Origin: Desemzia sp. RIT 804
GTDB lineage: Bacteria > Bacillota > Bacilli > Lactobacillales > Carnobacteriaceae
Assembly (NCBI RefSeq): GCF_016892605.1
Contig: NZ_JAFEMV010000003.1
Span: 371,321-435,320 of the forward strand
DNA: 64,000 nucleotides
Direction: 5' to 3'
This document shows, in pieces, positions 1-9,627 of this stretch. The position numbers were made by a program, and so were the translations under genes. Each line of letters opens with the position of its first letter. Position 1 is the stretch's first letter. Below the pieces are notes generated by a model. That model saw nothing but the letters and a program-made list of their open reading frames with translations, had not been told where the DNA came from and made no database searches.

Positions 1-1266
1 TTGAGGAACATAACCGATCTTGTTACGTAATGCTTCTTGCGTATAATCTTTGATGTTTACGCCATCGACCAAAATCTCGCCTTCTGTCGGATCATAAAAA
101 CGCGGCACCAGATTAAGAATAGTACTCTTTCCACTACCAGTCGATCCAATAAAGGCAACTGTTTCTCCTTTGTGCGCTACAAAATCAATATCTTTGATAA
201 CATAATCAGAAGCATCTGGGTATTTGAAGCTCACATTACGGAATTCGATCTCGCCTTCCAATTGATCTTTTCCTTCTTTTACTGTTCCTTCTTTAATTGA
301 AGAAGGTGTATTCAGTACTTCTTTGATACGATTAGCTGAAACTTGTGCTCTTGGTAAAATAACAAAGACAAACGTCAGCATAACAAATGACATAACGACT
401 TGAATGGCATAAGAAGAGAACACGACCATATCACTAAAAATCGTAATTCGTTCCATCATATCCAATGTGTTGTTGATCAAATAAGCACCGATCCAATAAA
501 TCGCTAAACTTAAACCATTCATTGCAGCTATCATACTAGGAGACATCAAAGCCATTGCACGAGTAGTGAATAAGTAGTTTCTATTTAAAGCAGTATTAGC
601 TGTTTCAAATTTACCTTCTTCATGTTCTTCAGCATTATACGCACGAACGACACGAATACCTGTCAGATTTTCTCTCGTTACAGCGGTCAGATTATCTGTC
701 AATTTCTGAATTCGTTTGAAACGCGGAAGCGCCAAAGTAATAACAACAAGAATCACGGCTAGTAAAGCGACAACAGTTACTCCCGTTGCTGCTGTCCATT
801 GCCAGTTTTTATTGGAGATCTTAGTCAGCGCCCAAACTGCCATGATCGGAGCTTTAAACAAGATCTGCATCCCCATAGCAATAAACATTTGGACTTGTGT
901 AATATCATTCGTTGAACGTGTGATCAAGCTGGATGTTGAAAAACCGTTGATTTCCTGCATGGAGAAATCTTCTACCTGATCAAATAGTCTTTCTCTCAAG
1001 TTTTTAGCAAAAGAAGCTGCTAGTCGGGTTGCAAAAAAGCTGACAATAACAGCTGCAACCAAACTTCCTAGTGCACACAGCATCATATACCCACCGGTTT
1101 GGATAATATCGCTTGTTTCACTACCTGGTGTTTGTACCATCATAGTAATTTCAGACATGTAGTCTGGTAATTTCAAATCTAAAAAGACTTGAGCAACAAT
1201 AAATAGGAGAATCATAAAGACGACTCCCCAGTCTTTAGCTTTTAAATATTTTAATAACTGTATCAT
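1..1266 (-). CDS. ABC exporter half-transporter, 3' end outside window
   Basis: The frame opens with ATG at 1266 and runs without a stop to the window edge, so the C-terminal half of the ATPase domain is missing. About 320 residues of transmembrane domain (first residues MIQLLKYLKAKDWGV) come before a nucleotide-binding domain with the Walker A motif GSTGSGKST. This is the type IV ABC exporter plan of the heterodimeric EfrAB/LmrCD/YheIH families. Those families usually work as a pair, and the partner gene would lie beyond position 1. A MarR gene sits 19 bp upstream on the same strand, which suggests drug-responsive control of an efflux pump. The substrate cannot be told from sequence. Confidence 0.85.
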   Translation of the reverse strand, partial: MIQLLKYLKAKDWGVVFMILLFIVAQVFLDLKLPDYMSEITMMVQTPGSETSDIIQTGGYMMLCALGSLVAAVIVSFFATRLAASFAKNLRERLFDQVEDFSMQEINGFSTSSLITRSTNDITQVQMFIAMGMQILFKAPIMAVWALTKISNKNWQWTAATGVTVVALLAVILVVITLALPRFKRIQKLTDNLTAVTRENLTGIRVVRAYNAEEHEEGKFETANTALNRNYLFTTRAMALMSPSMIAAMNGLSLAIYWIGAYLINNTLDMMERITIFSDMVVFSSYAIQVVMSFVMLTFVFVILPRAQVSANRIKEVLNTPSSIKEGTVKEGKDQLEGEIEFRNVSFKYPDASDYVIKDIDFVAHKGETVAFIGSTGSGKSTILNLVPRFYDPTEGEILVDGVNIKDYTQEALRNKIGYVPQ

Positions 1267-1285
1267 ATATAAACTCCCTTACTTC

Positions 1286-1735
1286 TTATTCATCATCTTC
1301 TATATTTTTTTTGATTTTGCTCAATACCCTAAAAAAGATTTCTAACTCTTCTTCTGTCAGACCAGATCGCACTTGACTTTCTAAGGTATTTATACAATCA
1401 AGAGCCTTTTCTGTAAATTCGATACCTTCAGGAGTAATGACAAGTTTTTTCAAACGAGCATCATAGCTGACAGGTTTGCGATGAATCAGCCCTTTTTTTT
1501 CTAACGTATTTAGCATACCCGTGGCAGTTGAACGCCGAATTTTCAGCAACTCTTCAATATCTTTTTGAAAAACATCTTCCTCCTTATGGTTGTAAATATA
1601 ACCGATAATTCTGGGTTGCATCATATTAGCCTTATCATCTAAAATATCCGACATCTTCGCAGCCATTGAACGTTTGATTTGTTGACTGGTTGCGTGCAGT
1701 GAGAAACTAATGTATTTTTGATACTCTCCCACCAT
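1286..1735 (-). CDS. MarR family transcriptional regulator
   Basis: This is a winged-helix MarR protein of about 149 residues. The recognition region lies in the middle (DIEELLKIRRSTATGMLNTL), followed by a wing with DARLKKLVITPEG. I prefer ATG 1735 because GAGGAGGG lies just upstream. An earlier in-frame ATG at 1747 has no ribosome binding site. The gene is first in an operon with the ABC exporter, so it probably represses that exporter and itself and is released by a drug-like ligand. A nested palindrome upstream (1795-1834) is the likely operator. Confidence 0.85.
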   Translation of the reverse strand: MVGEYQKYISFSLHATSQQIKRSMAAKMSDILDDKANMMQPRIIGYIYNHKEEDVFQKDIEELLKIRRSTATGMLNTLEKKGLIHRKPVSYDARLKKLVITPEGIEFTEKALDCINTLESQVRSGLTEEELEIFFRVLSKIKKNIEDDE

Positions 1736-1794
1736 TTCCCTCCTCATTAATAATTATTTATGTTATTTTTCAATAGTAAAAAGGTTAGCAATTT

Positions 1795-1834
1795 AATAGT
1801 TCGGTCACTAACTGTTAGGCGACTAACAACTATT
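1795..1834. promoter_or_regulatory. Candidate MarR operator (nested palindrome)
   Basis: An outer arm pair AATAGTT (1795-1801) / AACTATT (1828-1834) is perfectly complementary. Inside it, GTTAG (1814-1818) / CTAAC (1823-1827) forms a second palindrome with a 4-base centre. It lies about 60 bp upstream of the MarR start, the usual place for a MarR autoregulatory operator. Confidence 0.5.
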
Positions 1835-1965
1835 ATGGACGTTTTACCTCTTGTATGCAAGCTTTTTTTCAGAGAAAACACCGTTATTTCAATGTTTACC
1901 CTTTCATTTCTTTAGATCCATAAAAATAAGTTGGAACAATAGTACTTTCTCTCTGTCACATACTA

Positions 1966-2006
1966 CATGTGGGCTTTTAAACGCGTTCCAAAAGTCTGAC
2001 CACATG
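1966..2006. repeat. Intergenic hairpin
   Basis: CATGTGG (1966-1972) pairs with CCACATG (2000-2006), and CTTTT/AAAAG pair inside. There is no T-run, so it does not look like an intrinsic terminator. The 430-bp gap 1736-2174 otherwise holds the MarR operator and a second inverted repeat: TTTTCTCCTTT (2104-2114) with its complement at 2129-2139, just before the permease gene. I see no coding sequence in the gap. Confidence 0.4.
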
Positions 2007-2174
2007 CCTATAAGCTAGCCCCTATCATTTTTGTAGCAGCTTCTTCGAAAATTATATTAAGTATGTAATAGAAAAATTTGTATAAAAGACAATTTCTAAT
2101 GGGTTTTCTCCTTTTCTTCCTGTAAGATAAAGGAGAAAAGGTTTTCATTATAGAAGAAAAAGAGGGGATCATTA

Positions 2175-3086
2175 TTGGGTGCGGTACTTACACAAGCCAT
2201 TAGTTTTTTGTTAGTTATTTTAATGGGCTATTTGTTCAAAGTGGCCGGAATATTAGAAGGGAAAGATGGCCACACCGTTTCGAAAATTATTCTAAATTTA
2301 ACTTTACCAGCGACTATCATCATTGGATTCAATACCATTGAGATCGACAGCACTTTGGTTATTATGATCTCATTAGGCTTGTTGACAAATATTCTGTTGG
2401 TTTCATTTGGAGGATTTATTTGGAGGAAAAAAAGTCCTTCAGACCAAGCTCTTATGATGTTTAGCCAAGCGGGTTATAATATTGGGAATTTTACTATTCC
2501 TTTTGTACAAGGGTTCTTTCCTCAAGCGATTCCTTTTATTGGAAGCTTTGATACAGGAAATGCCTTGATGCTCTTTGGTGGAACTCCACTTGTGGCAGAC
2601 AAAATGACCGGGCAAAATCGTGGTTCTAGAGGAACCAAAGACGTTATTTTGGGGTTGTTTCGTTCTCCTTCCTTTTCGACTTATATAGTCATGATTATTT
2701 TGGCACTCATTAACATCACTATTCCAGAAAGTATTCTTTCTGTAGTGAGGCTTTTTGCTAGCGGGAATGCTTTTCTATCTATGTTTATGATTGGTCTTTA
2801 TTTGGAGTTGTCTATTTCTCGAGTTGATCTGGCAAAAGTCGCGAAATTACTTTTCACTCGTTACACTTTGGCCATAACACTAGCTGTTGTTTTTTACTTT
2901 TTATTGCCTTTACCAGAGATCGTCCGATTATCCTTGGTCTTATTAGCCCTTGCTCCGATCGGTACAGTTTCTACCATCAACATGGTTGTTTATGGAAACA
3001 GAGCATCTTTTGCAGGTTTCTTATCTTCTATCAGTATTATTCTTTCACTGATTTTAATGACAGGAGCTTTAGCCCTTATTCTTTAA
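2175..3086 (+). CDS. AEC (auxin efflux carrier) family permease
   Basis: This 303-residue integral membrane protein has about ten hydrophobic segments in two halves, as in the AEC/MleP transporter family, which exports or exchanges organic acids such as malate. The start is TTG, with AGAGGGG 7 bases upstream; no better ATG is available. It stands alone, followed by a bidirectional terminator shared with ohr. A strong inverted repeat lies in its leader (2104-2139). The transported compound cannot be inferred. Confidence 0.8.
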   Translation: MGAVLTQAISFLLVILMGYLFKVAGILEGKDGHTVSKIILNLTLPATIIIGFNTIEIDSTLVIMISLGLLTNILLVSFGGFIWRKKSPSDQALMMFSQAGYNIGNFTIPFVQGFFPQAIPFIGSFDTGNALMLFGGTPLVADKMTGQNRGSRGTKDVILGLFRSPSFSTYIVMIILALINITIPESILSVVRLFASGNAFLSMFMIGLYLELSISRVDLAKVAKLLFTRYTLAITLAVVFYFLLPLPEIVRLSLVLLALAPIGTVSTINMVVYGNRASFAGFLSSISIILSLILMTGALALIL

Positions 3087-3090
3087 ACCT

Positions 3091-3154
3091 AAAAAAGAAC
3101 AGAACAAACACTCATGTGTGTTACGCATACTTGAGTGTTTGTCCCGTTCTTTTT
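3091..3154. terminator. Bidirectional terminator
   Basis: AAAGAAC and AAACACTCA pair with TGAGTGTTT and GTTCTTT around a central loop. A-rich and T-rich flanks let it serve both the AEC permease (+) and ohr (-), which converge here. Confidence 0.85.
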
Positions 3155-3160
3155 AATTTT

Positions 3161-3592
3161 CTATTTAAATTCTACAGCTTTTACTTCAACGTCAATGTTG
3201 TTGCGAGTCGCTTTTGAATATGGGCAGAAATCATGAGCTTTGTCTGCTAGTTCTTGAGTTTCTTCAAGACTCTTGCCTTCAATAGCAACTTCCATGACTA
3301 CAGATAATTTAAATCCGTTATCTGTTGGGTCGCTGTTCAAAGTAACTTCTGCAGCTACTTCTGATTTAGCTTCGACTTTTGCTTCTTGCATTTTTACTTC
3401 TAAAGCGGAATGGAAACACGCGCTGTATCCTAAAGCAAATAATTGTTCTGGGTTGCTGCCTTGTCCAGGACCGCCCATTTTTTTCGGTGTAGACACTTTA
3501 ACTGAAAAAGACCCATCTGGTAAGTGACTTTCTCCTTCACGCCCGCCTGTATTGATTGCTTTTGCTTGGTACATTACTTTTGATTCAGTCAT
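3161..3592 (-). CDS. ohr: Organic hydroperoxide resistance protein Ohr
   Basis: This is a 143-residue OsmC/Ohr fold peroxidase that reduces organic hydroperoxides in the cytosol using a reactive cysteine pair. The visible catalytic residues are Cys59 (in YSACFHSAL), Cys123 (in DFCPYSKATR) and Arg18 (GGREG), the standard Ohr set, which separates it from OsmC. It overlaps the end of ohrR by 8 bases and is translationally coupled to it. Length is normal for the family. Confidence 0.95.
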   Translation of the reverse strand: MTESKVMYQAKAINTGGREGESHLPDGSFSVKVSTPKKMGGPGQGSNPEQLFALGYSACFHSALEVKMQEAKVEAKSEVAAEVTLNSDPTDNGFKLSVVMEVAIEGKSLEETQELADKAHDFCPYSKATRNNIDVEVKAVEFK

Positions 3593-4028
3593 TATTTGTT
3601 CCTCCTAATGTTTTAGTTAAAGCATTGATGCGTTCCAATAAGTCAAAGTACTCTTTTTCTTCCAAATTCAGAAGATCCAAACAGTCGGAAACCTTATTTG
3701 TTAACTCATCTTTTATCTCATATGCTTTATCTGTCAAGGAGACCATTACTTTTCTTTCGTCTTTTGGACTACGATTTCGAGTAATGTAACCAGCTGCTTC
3801 CATTCGTTTGAGCATCGGTGTTAAAGTACCGCTGTCCAATCCCAACCGTACTCCTAAGTCTTGAACGCTTTGGTTAGATTCTTCCCAAAGAACAAGCAAG
3901 GTTACATATTGAGGATATGTAAGCGAATAAGGTTCTAAAACTGGGCGATAAAACTTGGTAAAGTGTTTAGATAAAGTATAAGTAGAAAAACAAAGCTGTT
4001 CTTCCAGTAAAAAATGATTTCCTTCCAT
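3585..4028 (-). CDS. ohrR: OhrR, MarR-type organic peroxide sensor
   Basis: OhrR represses ohr until a single N-terminal cysteine is oxidised. Here that residue is Cys13, in the family motif EEQLCFSTY, followed by a winged-helix domain with LGLDSGTLTPMLKRM as recognition helix. I chose ATG 4028 because GGAGGGAAAG lies 2-8 bases upstream; a longer reading frame to 4121 would run through the operator. It has only the one N-terminal cysteine of the 1-Cys class plus one more near the C-terminus. It is the first gene of ohrR-ohr. Confidence 0.93.
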   Translation of the reverse strand: MEGNHFLLEEQLCFSTYTLSKHFTKFYRPVLEPYSLTYPQYVTLLVLWEESNQSVQDLGVRLGLDSGTLTPMLKRMEAAGYITRNRSPKDERKVMVSLTDKAYEIKDELTNKVSDCLDLLNLEEKEYFDLLERINALTKTLGGTNND

Positions 4029-4049
4029 TTCTTTCCCTCCTATTTGGTT

Positions 4050-4070
4050 GTGGACAATTAAATTGTACAC
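4050..4070. promoter_or_regulatory. OhrR operator
   Basis: This is a near-perfect 21-bp palindrome centred at 4060, with GTGNACAATT on one side and AATTGTACAC on the other. It closely resembles the TACAATT-AATTGTA OhrR box known from Bacillus. It lies 22 bases upstream of the ohrR start, consistent with autorepression of ohrR-ohr. Confidence 0.8.
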
Positions 4071-4222
4071 AACTAATTCTATAAAAACAAGTTTTTTCTT
4101 ATCTATTTGTAAAAAGTACATTTAAAGTAACTCAATGTATTGCTCTATTGCGGCTGTACATCATGGGGAATCTGATGATGATGAAGAACCTCTATTGCTT
4201 TACAGCAACACTCCTAGGAATA

Positions 4223-4262
4223 AAAAAATCCTCGAACGCAAAATGCGTTCGAGGATTTTTTT
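4223..4262. terminator. Strong hairpin terminator
   Basis: A perfect stem of AATCCTCGAACGCA with its complement, flanked by A-run and T-run, lies directly after the MFS stop codon on the minus strand. It could also stop transcription coming from the other side. Confidence 0.9.
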
Positions 4263-5654
4263 TTAATGATTTGTACTTAATAAGTCTGGACTGTCTTTTG
4301 GAGTTGTAAAGAAAACACTCAAGAAAGCAATCACAACAAACAGCACATTTACCAGTAGTCCAATGGATCCTGCTTCATGGACATGGCCGTTAGCGTTTAC
4401 TGCTGTAAATACACTCGCAGAAACTGCAACACCGATAGCACTACCTAAAGAACTCGCCATTTTATACACACCAGAGGCAACAGCTACTTTTTCAACAGGG
4501 GCATTGGAAACAGCTGTATCTGTTGAGGGAGTCGCATAAATTCCTAAACCAAATCCAAATAAAGCGTATCCTACAATAATAAAAATGATATAGATATTGT
4601 TTGGAAGGAAAGTTAAGGACATCAAGGCAATTCCGACGGCAGTAATAACTGCACTAGCTAACATCGGAACACGTGCCCCATATTTTTGTAAGAATTTTTC
4701 ACCCATACGAATGGCAATCAAAACAAATACCAAATATCCGATGGTCAGCAATCCTGTTTGGAAAGGAGAGAATCCGCGGCCTGCTTGTGCATAAGTGTTT
4801 ACTACGATCAACGTACCTGCTGCTGCGTTCAATAAGAAATTTGACAACGTAGCACCAGCGTAAGCTTTATTCTTAAACAATGTGAAATCGACCAAGCTGT
4901 TGTTCTTGCCTGTTTCAATTTTAATAAAAATCAATGTTGAAATAATGAACACGGCGATAAGGCCTGTACCAGCCAAACTTGTCCAACCTAATGCAGAACC
5001 ATTCGTAATGTAAAGATTGAATGATAGCATCATGATAACGAATGTAAATAAACCAGCAAAATCAAATTTCTTGTTGTTAATAGCTTCAACTTTACTTTCT
5101 GGAGTTCCTCTAAGCAAAAACATTCCAATAAGGGTCACGATGATAGAAAGGATGAAGATCCATCTCCAACCAAGAGAACTAGCAACCATTCCTGCAAATA
5201 GAGACGTCAAGCCAGAACCGCCCCAAGAACCAATTGACCAATAACTCAAAGCACGTTGTCTGTCTTTTCCATCAAAGTAAACTTTCATCAATGCCATAGT
5301 AGAAGGCATGATAGCTGCAGCAGAAAATCCTTGAATAATACGTCCAATGATCAATAAAGGCGCACCTTGCGCTAGAACAATACATAAAGAACCAATAATA
5401 CTTAAAATCATACCAACATTTGTCATTTTCACACGGCCAATACGGTCAGCAAGACTTCCTGCTCCAACCATAAACATACCTGAGAACAATGCTGTTATAC
5501 TAACTGAAATATTCAATATACCAGCTGAAATGCCTAAATCATTTTGGACGTCTGGTCCAATATTCAACATCGTTTGAGCGAACAACCAAAAAGTCAGAAC
5601 GCCCATTACAATACCCGCAATTAATTTGTTATTACCCTTAAATTCTTGTTCCAC
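4263..5654 (-). CDS. MFS drug:H+ antiporter, DHA2 (EmrB/QacA) type
   Basis: This 463-residue protein has about 14 transmembrane segments and the MFS motif-A region LADRIGRVKM after TM2, typical of DHA2 exporters of toxic compounds or metabolites. The start is GTG at 5654, one base after the stop codon of the upstream amidohydrolase, so the two are translationally coupled. The pairing suggests export of a product released by the amidohydrolase, or uptake of its substrate; this is inference. A strong terminator follows. Confidence 0.88.
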   Translation of the reverse strand: MEQEFKGNNKLIAGIVMGVLTFWLFAQTMLNIGPDVQNDLGISAGILNISVSITALFSGMFMVGAGSLADRIGRVKMTNVGMILSIIGSLCIVLAQGAPLLIIGRIIQGFSAAAIMPSTMALMKVYFDGKDRQRALSYWSIGSWGGSGLTSLFAGMVASSLGWRWIFILSIIVTLIGMFLLRGTPESKVEAINNKKFDFAGLFTFVIMMLSFNLYITNGSALGWTSLAGTGLIAVFIISTLIFIKIETGKNNSLVDFTLFKNKAYAGATLSNFLLNAAAGTLIVVNTYAQAGRGFSPFQTGLLTIGYLVFVLIAIRMGEKFLQKYGARVPMLASAVITAVGIALMSLTFLPNNIYIIFIIVGYALFGFGLGIYATPSTDTAVSNAPVEKVAVASGVYKMASSLGSAIGVAVSASVFTAVNANGHVHEAGSIGLLVNVLFVVIAFLSVFFTTPKDSPDLLSTNH

Positions 5655-5655
5655 C

Positions 5656-6858
5656 TTACATGTTACTTCCTTTCAAATAATCGACTACAATAGATCCCAT
5701 TGCTTTTGCTGAGATCATGAGTGATTTTTCATCAATATCAAATTTTGGATTGTGGTGAGGATAAGCTTTTCCATTTTCAGGAGTTGCTCCAACATAGAAG
5801 AACATACTTGGACGTTCTTTTGCGTAATAAGCAAAGTCTTCTGAAGGCGGTTGCGGCTCACACATTTCCACACCGTCTAATTCTGCGATATCTGTATTTT
5901 TCAACACATTTACACCAAATTCTGTTACTTCAGGATCATTGTAAAGAACTGGATAGTCATTTTTGTAATCCAAATCATAAGTGACTCCAAACATTGCACT
6001 GATTCCATCTAATTTCGTACGAATTTCTCTTTCGATAGTAGCTTGTGCTTCGTCAGACATTGAACGCACGTCACCTTCAAGAGTTACTTTATCTTTGATA
6101 ACATTGAAGGATCCTTTTCCATCGAAGTTCCCGATCGTGACTGAACCTACATCAAATGGGCTTAAAGCACGACTGACTACAGATTGTAACCCAACTACAA
6201 AATAGCTGGCCGCAACAATAGCATCTTTTGCTTTATGAGGAGAAGAACCGTGTCCTCCAACTCCATTAATCTTTACTTTAAAATAAGAGCGTCCAGTTTG
6301 AACATTACCAGGGCGATAGAAAATTTTTCCAGACTCCATCTCAGACATCACATGGATACCAAAAACGTTGTCTACTCCGTCTAAAGCTCCATCTTTGATC
6401 ATGTTGATAGCGCCGCCTGGTGGTACTTCTTCTGCATGTTGGTGAAGAATAACGATTTTACCTTGTAATTTGTCTTTCATTTCGATCAGTGTTTCGCCAA
6501 GGATCATCATGTAAGCTGTATGTCCATCGTGACCACAAGCATGCATCACCCCAGGATTTTGTGAAGCAAATGGTAAGTTTGTCTCTTCAGTAATTGGAAG
6601 GGCATCAAAATCTGCGCGAATACCAATTGTTTTGCCAGGTTTCCCACTATCAATGGTTACAACAATTCCCTTTCCACCAACATTTGTACGGATGTCGCAA
6701 TCTTTACCTTGATAAAAATCTTGGATGTATTTAGACGTCTTATCTTCTTTAAAAGATAATTCCGGATGAGCATGTAAATAACGACGAATTTCGATCATAC
6801 GGTCTTTTTTTTCATCTAAACGGTTTAATAACTCACTTTTAGCTGATTGTTCTGTCAT
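5656..6858 (-). CDS. M20 family amidohydrolase/carboxypeptidase
   Basis: This is a 400-residue metal-dependent amidohydrolase of the M20D group (hippurate, IAA-amino acid, N-acyl amino acid hydrolases). Visible metal-site motifs are RADFDALPI, HACGHDGHT, HQHAEEVPPGG and a late PHHNPKFD. A dimerisation domain with GGHGSSPH lies in the middle. The start ATG has TAGGAGG 9 bases upstream. It forms an operon with the MFS exporter. It probably cleaves an N-acyl or peptide bond in a small molecule; the exact substrate is unknown. Confidence 0.88.
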   Translation of the reverse strand: MTEQSAKSELLNRLDEKKDRMIEIRRYLHAHPELSFKEDKTSKYIQDFYQGKDCDIRTNVGGKGIVVTIDSGKPGKTIGIRADFDALPITEETNLPFASQNPGVMHACGHDGHTAYMMILGETLIEMKDKLQGKIVILHQHAEEVPPGGAINMIKDGALDGVDNVFGIHVMSEMESGKIFYRPGNVQTGRSYFKVKINGVGGHGSSPHKAKDAIVAASYFVVGLQSVVSRALSPFDVGSVTIGNFDGKGSFNVIKDKVTLEGDVRSMSDEAQATIEREIRTKLDGISAMFGVTYDLDYKNDYPVLYNDPEVTEFGVNVLKNTDIAELDGVEMCEPQPPSEDFAYYAKERPSMFFYVGATPENGKAYPHHNPKFDIDEKSLMISAKAMGSIVVDYLKGSNM

Positions 6859-7081
6859 TTGCGTTACCTCCTATTTTTTTACCTACTCACTTAAAAACAA
6901 GGTTTTGTTTCTTACAACAATGTCCATTATAGTCCGATTTAAAATTTCCACCAGAGATGTTCTTATCATTAATAGCCTATTTTTTGACTTCTTACTCATA
7001 ACAAATGAAGAATAGACAAATTTAAGGGGGTGTTTTTTGTCTTTTTCTTTAAGGTGGCGTTTTCAGCACTTACTTTTAGTC

Positions 7082-9439
7082 CTACTCAATAACTTTACGC
7101 ATTTCTATAAAATGAATAGCATTAATATCTAAGAACGAATAGAAAGACCAACTATCTTCAATAAAGTCATCTTTCAATTCTAAAGATGGCTTAGCCGACT
7201 GAACAATGTAATTAATGATTTCTCTGTCGATTCCATATTGACTATTTAATTTCCGCCAATTCTTATACAACCCGCCATTTTCGCTATCAAAACGAAAGAG
7301 ACGAATTTGGTAATTGCTTTTCTCCAAACCGTTTAACCGAAAATGTAGTTCTTTGCTTCGGGATTGAATAAACAGTTCATCGGTTGAATATTGAGGATTG
7401 AAGCGCCGTTCATTAAACAAGATGATCTGATAACCATTTTCATTCTCCGTCATGAGAAAATCTTCGCCTCTTGCTACTATTTTTCCATGCAGTCTTTCTT
7501 TAAACATCATGGCATAATAAACTGGACGTTTTCCGTTAAAAAAGTGGAACAATTCCAAGCCATCGATCAGAATGTTTCGGCTGCTACTGCTTTTTTCATG
7601 AACTTGATTGTTGATCCAGAATCCAATACTTTTTACTTCTTTACTTAGTTCGAGAACCGTTCTGAGGATCAAAGCTCCTCTAAAGAATGTCCCGTTGGTA
7701 TAACGAGTATTTCCAGTCAGCGTATTCCAATTGTTTAGGCAAAGCGGCTTGTTCATTTGATGTTTTTTCAAAAAAATTTTTAATTTATGCGTTTTATCTA
7801 AGATATAGTTTTGGCTATTAATAAAATCTTTATCGCTGATTTTGTCAAAATCGATCAAATCGTTCTGATCTGCATCATAACTAATAAAATCAATTTTTTG
7901 CCTTTCTTCAAATATCCAGTATTGATCCGCTAAAATATCATCTTTTCTTTCATCAAATGAAATATAGTAGCCGACATTTATTTGACGAGTTCGTTTTTCC
8001 AGCAATTGCCACAGTTTTAGATACAGTCTTTTCAACTCGTCTGCTGAGATTAAATCATTGTCAGGTCCTTGAAACAAGACATGCCATTTTTCAACAAATT
8101 GTCGTCCAAAGACGTGTAATGCATGTTGCATAAAATGATCAAATCGTTTAAAAAAGTTGTCTTCGTTATCAATAATTTCTTGATAATCTATGCGAATAAA
8201 TAACCCGATCTGCTGTTCTTTTAAAAATTCAAGCGCTAAGTCGGAAATAGCATGTACTGGAGAAGTAGAAATCACTTCATCGGTCTCTACTTCAGGCAAC
8301 AACGTTGATCCCTTGATCAAATTATAAATTCCAACAAAGTCAACGCCTAGTTCTTGATGTGCTGTCACTACTTGTTTTTGAATATTTTCGTCTAATAATG
8401 ATTTGAGCTGCCCAATAAAAACAAGATGCTGTTCTTTGCCTAGCGTATCTTCTATTTCTTTATTGATGACAACTTCTCTTTCTTCAACGGGGACTTTATC
8501 GTAAATAAAGTTTTGTTCAGACCCCTCATCTAGGTACTTAGCTAATTGAACAAGGACAGCCGGAGATTCCATAACTGATTTGACTTCTGTTCCATCTTCA
8601 GTGATTCGTCTCTTAGGCAAATCATCTAGCTGGTGTTCCTTGCGGTATTCAGAAGGCGTTTGATTGTAGGCAGCTTTAAAAACAGCTGAATAATTTTTCG
8701 CCGTTGAAAACCCGTTCTTATTTGCAATTTGGAATAAATTATCCGTAGTATACAGTAAATCTTCCATACTATGTTTCAACCGTACACGATATAAATACTG
8801 CAAGAAACCGATTCCGGTCATTTGTTTAAAGTAACGGGACAAATAAGAGGGAGACAAAAATTCGCTTTCTGCTATTTCAGATAGCGTTAGCGGTTCAGTA
8901 TAACGTTGTTCGATCATCTGAATAATACGGACGATTCGTTCATCACTGACTTCTGTGCCTTCCCATAAGGGAACTTCTTTTTTAAAAAAGCGTGTCAGCA
9001 TCAGCATAATTTGGTAAACACTGCTTTGAGTAACCAATGAGCTGCTGTCTTCATCTCGATACTTTTCGAGGATCATTTCGGACAGTAAATGTCTCATCTG
9101 TTGCATAACCGTCTCTCTTCCAGTATTCAGTTCATTTGAAAAAGTCTGAAAATAACTATGAAAGTAATTTTTATAGTGTAACGCAAAAAAATGACTTGAA
9201 ATGCTTAGCGAAATCAAGATACTGTCTTCTTCCCCTATAATGGAGTAGCGACTGTTTCGATTGATAAATAAAATATCACTTTCTCTCAGCTCTTCTTCGC
9301 TTCCTTCATAGGTCACCCAAATACTTCCTTTAATGACAAATAATATTTTCGTTCCATAATACTGCTGCGAAGGTGAATAGCGAATATGTTCCATCGCAAT
9401 ATTAAAGTCCTCAGTCTGTTCATTTCTCAATTTTGTCAC
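7082..9439 (-). CDS. AraC regulator fused to a GH39-like (inactive) domain
   Basis: Numbering is from GTG 9439, chosen because AAAGGGTG lies just upstream; an in-frame TTG at 9475 has no ribosome binding site. Residues about 15-90 look like a cupin sensor. Residues 169-268 are a complete AraC double helix-turn-helix (LTLSEIAESEFLSPSYLSRYFK, then IANKNGFSTAKNYSAVFKAAY). The last 500 residues resemble a GH39 beta-xylosidase barrel and its beta-sandwich. The acid/base motif WxFExWNEPN reads WHVLFQGPDN (from Trp452), and the nucleophile motif TEWN reads NNWN (569-572), so both catalytic glutamates are gone. It is therefore probably a sugar-binding sensor. It is divergent from rbsR, and its target is not evident. 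Confidence 0.85.
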   Translation of the reverse strand: MTKLRNEQTEDFNIAMEHIRYSPSQQYYGTKILFVIKGSIWVTYEGSEEELRESDILFINRNSRYSIIGEEDSILISLSISSHFFALHYKNYFHSYFQTFSNELNTGRETVMQQMRHLLSEMILEKYRDEDSSSLVTQSSVYQIMLMLTRFFKKEVPLWEGTEVSDERIVRIIQMIEQRYTEPLTLSEIAESEFLSPSYLSRYFKQMTGIGFLQYLYRVRLKHSMEDLLYTTDNLFQIANKNGFSTAKNYSAVFKAAYNQTPSEYRKEHQLDDLPKRRITEDGTEVKSVMESPAVLVQLAKYLDEGSEQNFIYDKVPVEEREVVINKEIEDTLGKEQHLVFIGQLKSLLDENIQKQVVTAHQELGVDFVGIYNLIKGSTLLPEVETDEVISTSPVHAISDLALEFLKEQQIGLFIRIDYQEIIDNEDNFFKRFDHFMQHALHVFGRQFVEKWHVLFQGPDNDLISADELKRLYLKLWQLLEKRTRQINVGYYISFDERKDDILADQYWIFEERQKIDFISYDADQNDLIDFDKISDKDFINSQNYILDKTHKLKIFLKKHQMNKPLCLNNWNTLTGNTRYTNGTFFRGALILRTVLELSKEVKSIGFWINNQVHEKSSSSRNILIDGLELFHFFNGKRPVYYAMMFKERLHGKIVARGEDFLMTENENGYQIILFNERRFNPQYSTDELFIQSRSKELHFRLNGLEKSNYQIRLFRFDSENGGLYKNWRKLNSQYGIDREIINYIVQSAKPSLELKDDFIEDSWSFYSFLDINAIHFIEMRKVIE

Positions 9440-9594
9440 TGCACCCTTTCTTTCAGAAACGCTTGACTTTACCAAGTGGCGACACTATACAGACAACGTT
9501 CTATTCTTTTTCCTTACTTTACCATGTACAAAATAGACTATCCAATCATGAATGCCTCTCTGCAGAAAATACATTAGTTGAAGAATATTTTCTC

Positions 9595-9623
9595 TTGTTA
9601 TTTTTCACACTTCATGATAATAT
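9595..9623 (+). promoter_or_regulatory. Promoter of the rbs operon
   Basis: TTGTTA (9595-9600) and TAATAT (9618-9623) are separated by 17 bases, a good vegetative sigma pattern. The cre site follows directly after the -10. Confidence 0.6.
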
Positions 9624-9627
9624 GATT

